Shown here in pieces: positions 6,864 to 10,410 of a DNA stretch of 10,410 nucleotides. This DNA comes from Desulfurococcales archaeon (GTDB lineage Archaea; Thermoproteota; Thermoprotei_A; Sulfolobales; NBVN01). The stretch is taken from NCBI GenBank assembly GCA_027083115.1, contig JALWQN010000094.1:1-10410 (forward strand), read 5' to 3'. A program made the translations under genes and the position numbers. How positions within the stretch are numbered: the stretch's first letter is position 1; the number at the start of each line of letters is the position of its first letter. A model generated the notes under the pieces. The model was given only the letters and a program-made list of their open reading frames with translations, had not been told where the DNA came from and did not search any database.

Positions 6864-7937
6864 TTATCTATAGCATAAGCCGAGAATTGCCTTAAGTAAC
6901 TGTTCTTGGGACGAGTACCATTTAGGGGTTGAGTAATTAAGGAAGAGCTCGTCAGCGTTTATGTCGTAAGGTATTCCATTCTTTTTTAGCTCTTCAGCCA
7001 TGAATCTAGTGAAGTTGAGTGCCTCATTAAGGGTTAATGTGCCCTTAGGTGCCCCATCAGGCCATCGACTAATTAGGTGTTTAGGGTAGCAATTGGGTCT
7101 CCCAGCACCCACCCAAGTAGGTACTCCAGTCTTTCCACTCCATCCGATCGCTGTCTTGATGGATTCCACAATTAGCGTCTTATTATAAGGTTGATGGCTT
7201 TCTTTCTTGGGGCATGGCCCGCCAGCATAAATATGCCATTCAGCAATCAAGTATTTGTCCCCCTCAGGTATTTGAAGCTGTTTTAGGTTAAACGGGCTTG
7301 ATGAGTTTGGGGACGTAAGTATGAGTATCCTGTACTTATCGATCCTTCTGATGGACTCAATGGTTTCACTGTATAACTCATTAAGTGTCTGTGGGTAGTT
7401 CCTTATTTCATGGCTTGACTCAATAATCAGATCGTAAGATAATGTGTAGGGCTCATCCTTTAATGCATTAGCTACTGTAATCCACCACTCAATAAAGTGC
7501 TTCCTCGCCATAGGGCTTGTGGGATTATCCCTTACGTCATCCGCAGTATATGTGAAGATAGGTATTAAGCCGGCCTTCAGACAATCATCCACTACTTCCT
7601 TAATTTCCTTAATTAGTGTCTTATTGCTGAGTACGTCGCCAGAAACCCTTATTCTGACGTTGCTGAAACCCTTAGCCTTAAAGACTTCAGCCACATTAAC
7701 TCCTTCATTCCTCCACATGAAGTAGTAATGACTTACTCTTCTGAAGGTTAACCAGTTTACGTTTATTCCCACACCCAGAAGCTTAATGTATTGGGGACCA
7801 GTGATGGGCTCTAATGACTTATTGAGTTTCTCGCAAGTGCTGGAATTGATGTAGTAGTGGGTCAGGGTGGCTGCAATGATCGCTGAGATTATAAGGACGC
7901 TAACCACCCAACTATTTTTCCTTAGGAAGTCCTTCAT
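6864..7937 (-). CDS. Membrane-anchored glycoside hydrolase family 5-like protein, probably catalytically inactive
   Basis: A 357-residue protein: signal-anchor at 10-28, then a GH5-like TIM barrel (about 52-352) that would lie outside the cell. Family signs in order: LGVGINVNW (54-62), FKAKGFSNVRIRV (86-98, with the conserved Arg), VVDDCLKAGLIPIFTY (115-130), LSYDLIIESSHE (166-177), AEWHIYAGG (232-240, the His-x-Tyr of strand 6), GVPTWVGAGRPN (271-282) and a C-terminal LKKNGIPYD...LLKAIL ending. GH5 enzymes use NEP for the acid/base and GEFG for the nucleophile. Here NEP reads IES, keeping E173 but losing Asn and Pro, and GEFG reads GAGR, with Ala278 where the nucleophile Glu should be. The Trp of the strand-8 AYW motif also seems absent. 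A binding or structural role rather than retaining hydrolysis is the best inference. The ATG start has no strong ribosome site. Confidence 0.72.
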   Translation of the reverse strand: MKDFLRKNSWVVSVLIISAIIAATLTHYYINSSTCEKLNKSLEPITGPQYIKLLGVGINVNWLTFRRVSHYYFMWRNEGVNVAEVFKAKGFSNVRIRVSGDVLSNKTLIKEIKEVVDDCLKAGLIPIFTYTADDVRDNPTSPMARKHFIEWWITVANALKDEPYTLSYDLIIESSHEIRNYPQTLNELYSETIESIRRIDKYRILILTSPNSSSPFNLKQLQIPEGDKYLIAEWHIYAGGPCPKKESHQPYNKTLIVESIKTAIGWSGKTGVPTWVGAGRPNCYPKHLISRWPDGAPKGTLTLNEALNFTRFMAEELKKNGIPYDINADELFLNYSTPKWYSSQEQLLKAILGLCYR

Positions 7938-8024
7938 TATTGATGCCTTAGATAATTACCCATTAAGTTAGTTAAGGAATTTCTTGAAGCCTAATAACTT
8001 TACAGGACTTCCTGTTGTCTGTTG

Positions 8025-8058
8025 GTTGATTAGCTAGTGTAGTAGTTGATTAACTAGT
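8025..8058. repeat. Two 14-bp direct repeats spaced exactly 20 bp
   Basis: GTTGATTAGCTAGT (8025-8038) and GTTGATTAACTAGT (8045-8058) differ at one base and start 20 bases apart, close to two turns of the DNA helix. Two binding sites for one protein on the same face of the helix would look like this. Position: about 90-120 bases upstream of the GH5-like start on the other strand. Confidence 0.45.
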
Positions 8059-8306
8059 AGCTACTCCATGATGAGCTCTAGCACACTATTAGTCTTTCGT
8101 CTTTAAAGATTGAGTTGCTGCTGAAGTCATCTTATTGGATGTTTTCCTATCTGCTCGATGTGATCTCTAGAGTGATTTTATTGGCCTTATTACCGAATAA
8201 ACTATTGCTTACCTATAGTCTTTCTTTTAACTTATCTGTTGCGTCGTCCAATAATTAATATATTTTCTTAATGAGTTATTTAGCAGGTATAACTAGATGA
8301 GTAATT

Positions 8307-8318
8307 TTAACTAGTTAA
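8307..8318. promoter_or_regulatory. Palindrome TTAACTAGTTAA before the antitoxin-like remnant
   Basis: A perfect 12-bp palindrome directly before an AGAGGT ribosome-like site (8321-8326), with a second TAACTAG 18 bases upstream (8290-8296) and a third inside the repeat at 8051-8057. Ribbon-helix-helix antitoxins repress their own operons by binding short palindromes in this position, so an operator is plausible. Two or three 12-bp palindromes are expected by chance in 10 kb, which limits confidence. Confidence 0.3.
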
Positions 8319-8329
8319 AGAGAGGTAAG

Positions 8330-8441
8330 GCCATAGCCATAAAGAATTTTTGATGAGGGCCTTTATAGGTACGTTAAGGCCTACGCTTCCTTAGAGGGTA
8401 GGACTGTAGCCTCAGTTTTTGAGGAGGCAGTAAGGCAATAG
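8330..8441 (+). pseudogene. Remnant of a ribbon-helix-helix (CopG/VapB-like) antitoxin
   Basis: From 8352 one frame reads DEGLYRYVKAYASLEG then RTVASVFEEAVRQ and stops at TAG 8439-8441. This is the strand-helix-helix core of ribbon-helix-helix antitoxins, in which L-Y-x-x-V-K-A-Y-A-x-L-E-G-R-T is typical. The preceding strand, AIAIKNF, is found in another frame (8330-8350), so one extra T in the TTTTT at 8347-8351 breaks the gene. No ATG, GTG or TTG is available in either frame before that strand. The TAG also falls early compared with usual antitoxins, which continue for several residues after EEA(L/V)R. No toxin partner is visible. The next gene starts 22 bp downstream. A one-base sequencing error could explain the frameshift but not the missing start. 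Confidence 0.5.
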
Positions 8442-8463
8442 ATGCAGGATAGGGGTAATCAGC

Positions 8464-8715
8464 GTGAGGTTAGTGTTTTGGGTAGCTCTTGAGGAGGCTT
8501 ATAAGAAGAACGAAAGAGCTCTCGAGAGGATGATGAAGGAACTGAGTAGTGAGGAAGGCTATGCTGTTGTGTGTGGAAGTAATTTATCAGGGATCTACTG
8601 GAATTATGAGGAGGCTTTAAGGCACTCCAGGAAGAACTGCAGTATCTAAGCATTGATAATAAAGCTACCGCCACCCAACAAAGAAAGAGTTCTAGAGCTA
8701 GGACTACCTTGGTGA
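8464..8715 (+). pseudogene. Small DUF5678-like gene interrupted by an in-frame TAA
   Basis: GTG 8464 has a ribosome site AGGGGT at 8451-8456, seven bases upstream. The first 61 codons encode a charged helix (ALEEAYKKNERALERMMKEL) then EEGYAVVCGSNLSGIYWNYEE, a beta-hairpin and helix like DUF5678-type small archaeal proteins (Y-V-V-x-G-x-x-x-G-x-Y-x-S-x-E-E-A). TAA at 8647-8649 stops it, but the same frame then continues with ALIIKLPPPNKERVLELGLPW and ends in TGA at 8713-8715. That continuation completes the expected fold (a strand of LIIK type and a tail ending LELGLPW), so the TAA is best read as a nonsense mutation. The gene end overlaps the ribosome site of the protease-like gene. In archaea I recall such small proteins sitting just upstream of retropepsin-like proteases; this link is from memory and was not checked. 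Confidence 0.5.
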
Positions 8716-8721
8716 TTATGC

Positions 8722-9129
8722 TTGAGTAGTGGACGTAAGCAAAGACTCTATCTAATTAATCATGAGCTCAATTATGCTCCGGCAATCAAGACAGTCCTTA
8801 AGGACCCACTTAAGGAGAGGGAGGCCATCACAGAATTAATTATCGTTACGGGATTTCAGGGAGGGGCCCTCATACCTGTTGAGACTTACGTGTCCCTCAA
8901 TCTAAACTTGTGTGAGGGACTCAAGACCTTAGCTAGGACGGCCGTGGGTAAGACCGTCGAGTTAAGGGTTCCTAAAGCCTACGTTGAGGTGAGCGGGAGG
9001 GAAGTCCTTTGCAGTGCCTACACAGCACTTAATGTTGAGAAACCCCTTCTTGGTAGTGAGGTTTTAAGTAAGGTAGGGCTACTCTATAGACCTCCAAACA
9101 AGATCGGCTTCGTTAATAAACCTCAATGA
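8722..9129 (+). CDS. Retropepsin-like (clan AA) aspartic protease homologue lacking its catalytic Asp
   Basis: A 135-residue single-domain protein. The TTG start at 8722 follows GGTGA at 8711-8715, a site overlapping the stop of the preceding gene, so translation was probably coupled. The core reads ITELIIVTGFQGGALIPVET (36-55), matching the clan AA pattern in which a hydrophobic strand leads into D-T-G-F-x-G; here Val42 stands in place of the catalytic Asp. Further family signs are the LARTAVGKTVELRV segment (70-83) and VEKPLLGSEVL (105-115), equivalent to the conserved LLG flap-proximal helix. Retropepsins work as dimers, each giving one D-T/S-G, so loss of that Asp should abolish cleavage. 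A single base change (GAT to GTT) accounts for it. The rest of the frame is intact, so it could still be expressed as a binding protein, or be a recent casualty in a decaying operon. Confidence 0.62.
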   Translation: MSSGRKQRLYLINHELNYAPAIKTVLKDPLKEREAITELIIVTGFQGGALIPVETYVSLNLNLCEGLKTLARTAVGKTVELRVPKAYVEVSGREVLCSAYTALNVEKPLLGSEVLSKVGLLYRPPNKIGFVNKPQ

Positions 9130-9156
9130 ATTGTTTCATTACCTCCGATTATTATG

Positions 9157-9193
9157 CTTCACTAATTAGTTGATGGAGTGAAGTGTTGTTTCT
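9157..9193 (+). terminator. Hairpin followed by T-rich tract after the protease-like gene
   Basis: CTTCACT (9157-9163) pairs perfectly with AGTGAAG (9177-9183) around a 13-base loop, and TGTTGTTTCTT follows at once. It lies 27 bases after the TGA at 9127-9129 and before the convergent polymerase gene, a fitting place for transcription to end. The 7-bp stem is short and the loop large. Confidence 0.35.
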
Positions 9194-9272
9194 TAACGCA
9201 CGGATTAATTAATGCATTAGTTTATGCGCTTAATCAACGTAGGGTTATGCCTTAAGCCCTGGTCCTCAGGCA

Positions 9273-10410
9273 CTATGTTATTGCTGAAGCCACCTCATTA
9301 AGGGCTTCCTTAATTGCTTTAACGTAGTATTTTCTTGAGTAGTTTCTTGAGCCCTCCGTCGGTGGGTGTGGTGTTGCTGACATCACGTAAGCTATTGTGC
9401 CTGAGTTAACCCCGGCTATCCATGCAGCCCTCACGTGAGGTTGTCTTGATCTGTACGTGCCTAAGGGCTTCCTTAACCTCCTACGGATTATTAGTGAGTC
9501 AGGGCTTACTTCATCCTCAATCACTGACTTAATGTAGTGGTCGATAATCTCTCGAGCCCTGAGTAGGGCCTCCCTCAAACCCCTTAAGTCCTTAGCCTTA
9601 GCTAACTCCATCAACACAGCCAGTTGAGCCTCCCTAACCACTTCAGGGGTTGATGAGTTGATTGCCTTCATCCCCTTAATCTTTAGTGAGCCATCCCTTA
9701 ACCTACCGAAGTACTTCATTGGTGAGGCCCTGCCCTCCCTGGTTTTCGGGAAGGCAACCCAGTCATAGATTGCCTCAACCTTCATCCCAACACCTACCTC
9801 ACCAGCTATTTCCTTAGCTAGCTTAAGGTACCGACCATCATCATTCCCTCCCCTTTTACTATCGTCGCTTACTTCCTGAACGAATATCGAGTCAACTAAG
9901 GCATGAATTACCCTAAACCCCTTCCTCTCAGCCACTGACTCAGCCCTCCTTAAGGCATCCCTAGCTAACGCAGTAACTGATTCGTAAGCCTCTATCTTGC
10001 CGAACCTCGAGTTTCTGTAGCCTAAGTAACCGAAGGAAGCAACAAGAACCCATTTGAGGGCCTTCTGCCTCTCATTAAGGACTTCCTTAAGCCCTAAATC
10101 ATTAACTGACTTGATGGCCTCCCTAAGTGCCTCCCTCCTGCTGACGAGCTCCTTAAGCGCTTCAGGAACGACCCCAACCAGGTCCTGACACACTAGGTGA
10201 TTCACTTCAGGAACCTTGAAGTAATTGATGCATCCCTCCCTACCCACAGTCTCAGGAGATACGTTATGCTTAACTATTAGTGATGGGTAGAGGGAGTTGA
10301 AGTCCAGCTGAGCCACATTAAAGTAGACGCCTGCCTCAGGAGTAAGTACTGAACCTCCCCTATCCGCCCTCAAGAGATCCCTTAAGCCCCTGAAGGCCTC
10401 AACCCTACCA
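9273..10410 (-). CDS. polB2: Family B DNA polymerase of the PolB2 (Dpo2) type, C-terminal part, with altered motifs B and C
   Basis: The reading frame stays open past the window edge (10410), so the 5' end is missing. The TTG at 10373 lies inside conserved sequence (GRVEAFRGLRDLL precedes it) and is not the true start. Palm and thumb are present. Motif A is intact: QLDFNSLYPSLIV. Motif B, normally K-x3-N-S-x-Y-G, reads KWVLVASFG: the Lys is kept, but Asn, Ser and Tyr are Val, Ala and Phe. Motif C, normally Y-G-D-T-D-S, reads HALVDSIFV: the first catalytic Asp is Leu. PMKYFGRLRDG and IKGMKA of the thumb-proximal region are normal. These changes define the crenarchaeal PolB2 group, once described as inactivated and later linked, in Sulfolobales, with error-prone damage tolerance. 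TAG stop at 9273-9275; convergent with the damaged locus. The frame is free of stops, so it is under selection rather than decaying. Confidence 0.88.
   Translation of the reverse strand, partial: GRVEAFRGLRDLLRADRGGSVLTPEAGVYFNVAQLDFNSLYPSLIVKHNVSPETVGREGCINYFKVPEVNHLVCQDLVGVVPEALKELVSRREALREAIKSVNDLGLKEVLNERQKALKWVLVASFGYLGYRNSRFGKIEAYESVTALARDALRRAESVAERKGFRVIHALVDSIFVQEVSDDSKRGGNDDGRYLKLAKEIAGEVGVGMKVEAIYDWVAFPKTREGRASPMKYFGRLRDGSLKIKGMKAINSSTPEVVREAQLAVLMELAKAKDLRGLREALLRAREIIDHYIKSVIEDEVSPDSLIIRRRLRKPLGTYRSRQPHVRAAWIAGVNSGTIAYVMSATPHPPTEGSRNYSRKYYVKAIKEALNEVASAIT

Larger units (their letters stand above)
7938..8329. other. Gene-poor stretch with direct repeats and TAACTAG motifs
   Basis: About 390 bases without a gene I can support on either strand; short hydrophobic open frames such as that at about 8088-8255 are what T-rich DNA yields by chance. 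It holds the upstream region of the GH5-like gene and, at the other end, a candidate TATA region AATATATTTT (8257-8266) ahead of the damaged three-gene locus. A spaced direct repeat (8025-8058) and a palindrome (8307-8318) are listed separately. Confidence 0.5.

Noticed and set aside
7519..7725. Plus-strand open frame inside the GH5-like gene, and a similar one at 4409-4594
   Set aside because: Both are opposite well-supported minus-strand genes and show no ribosome site or domain.
8088..8255. A hydrophobic plus-strand frame that could be a short membrane peptide
   Set aside because: No suitable early start codon or ribosome site, and T-rich noncoding DNA gives hydrophobic translations by chance.
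8459..8674. A 71-codon minus-strand open frame over the DUF5678-like remnant
   Set aside because: Ser/Leu-rich low-complexity translation without motif; the plus strand gives a recognisable protein with ribosome sites.
10371..10373. TTG as the start of the DNA polymerase gene
   Set aside because: The frame is open and conserved upstream to the window edge, so this is an internal Leu codon and the gene is cut by the window.
1..10410. CRISPR array, tRNA, rRNA or intact insertion sequence
   Set aside because: No regularly spaced direct repeats other than coding heptads, no GGTTCRAAYCC-type T-loop, and no transposase motif or terminal inverted repeat pair was seen.

Overview
The window looks like a chromosome segment of a hyperthermophilic crenarchaeote, most likely of the Thermoproteales (Caldivirga or Vulcanisaeta-like; the genus is a guess). 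The evidence is a B2-type family B DNA polymerase, AAA+ ATPases and coiled-coil PD-(D/E)XK proteins of archaeal type, frequent TTG and GTG starts, short GGTG/GGAGG-type ribosome sites, archaeal TATA boxes about 26 bp before transcript starts, one apparently leaderless gene, and a strong preference for TTA and AGG codons. No tRNA, rRNA, CRISPR array or intact insertion sequence was recognised.

Layout. 1-204: the tail of a family 5 solute-binding protein that stops far too early. 407-928: a three-helix membrane protein of unknown role. 1114-2475: an AAA+ ATPase fused to a winged helix and a DUF234-type nuclease-like domain. It converges on a minus-strand series: 1-Cys peroxiredoxin (2558-3031), a long coiled coil joined to a PD-(D/E)XK domain (3218-3943), a two-anchor outside-facing protein (4011-5012) and a small winged-helix protein (5105-5377). 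From a shared upstream region a lysine-rich, possibly AbrB-like protein (5502-5885) reads the other way from a leaderless promoter. SfsA (6082-6825) converges on a membrane-anchored GH5-fold protein whose nucleophile is missing (6864-7937).

7938-9272 appears to be a decaying locus. After about 390 bases without a gene, containing a spaced direct repeat and TAACTAG motifs, come three tightly spaced genes, each damaged differently: a ribbon-helix-helix antitoxin-like remnant with a frameshift and no start, a small DUF5678-like gene with an in-frame TAA, and a retropepsin-like aspartic protease with Val in place of the catalytic Asp. A hairpin followed by a T-rich stretch follows. The right edge holds the C-terminal two thirds of a PolB2 (Dpo2) polymerase, altered at motifs B and C.

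Most genes seem to be transcribed singly or in short runs. The window is best read as ordinary housekeeping and repair genes (bcp, sfsA, polB2) mixed with fast-evolving accessory genes. Several encode folds whose catalytic residues have been lost. The most notable items are the GH5-like pseudoenzyme, the eroded three-gene cassette and the altered polymerase. I do not see convincing evidence for a complete, intact new system.
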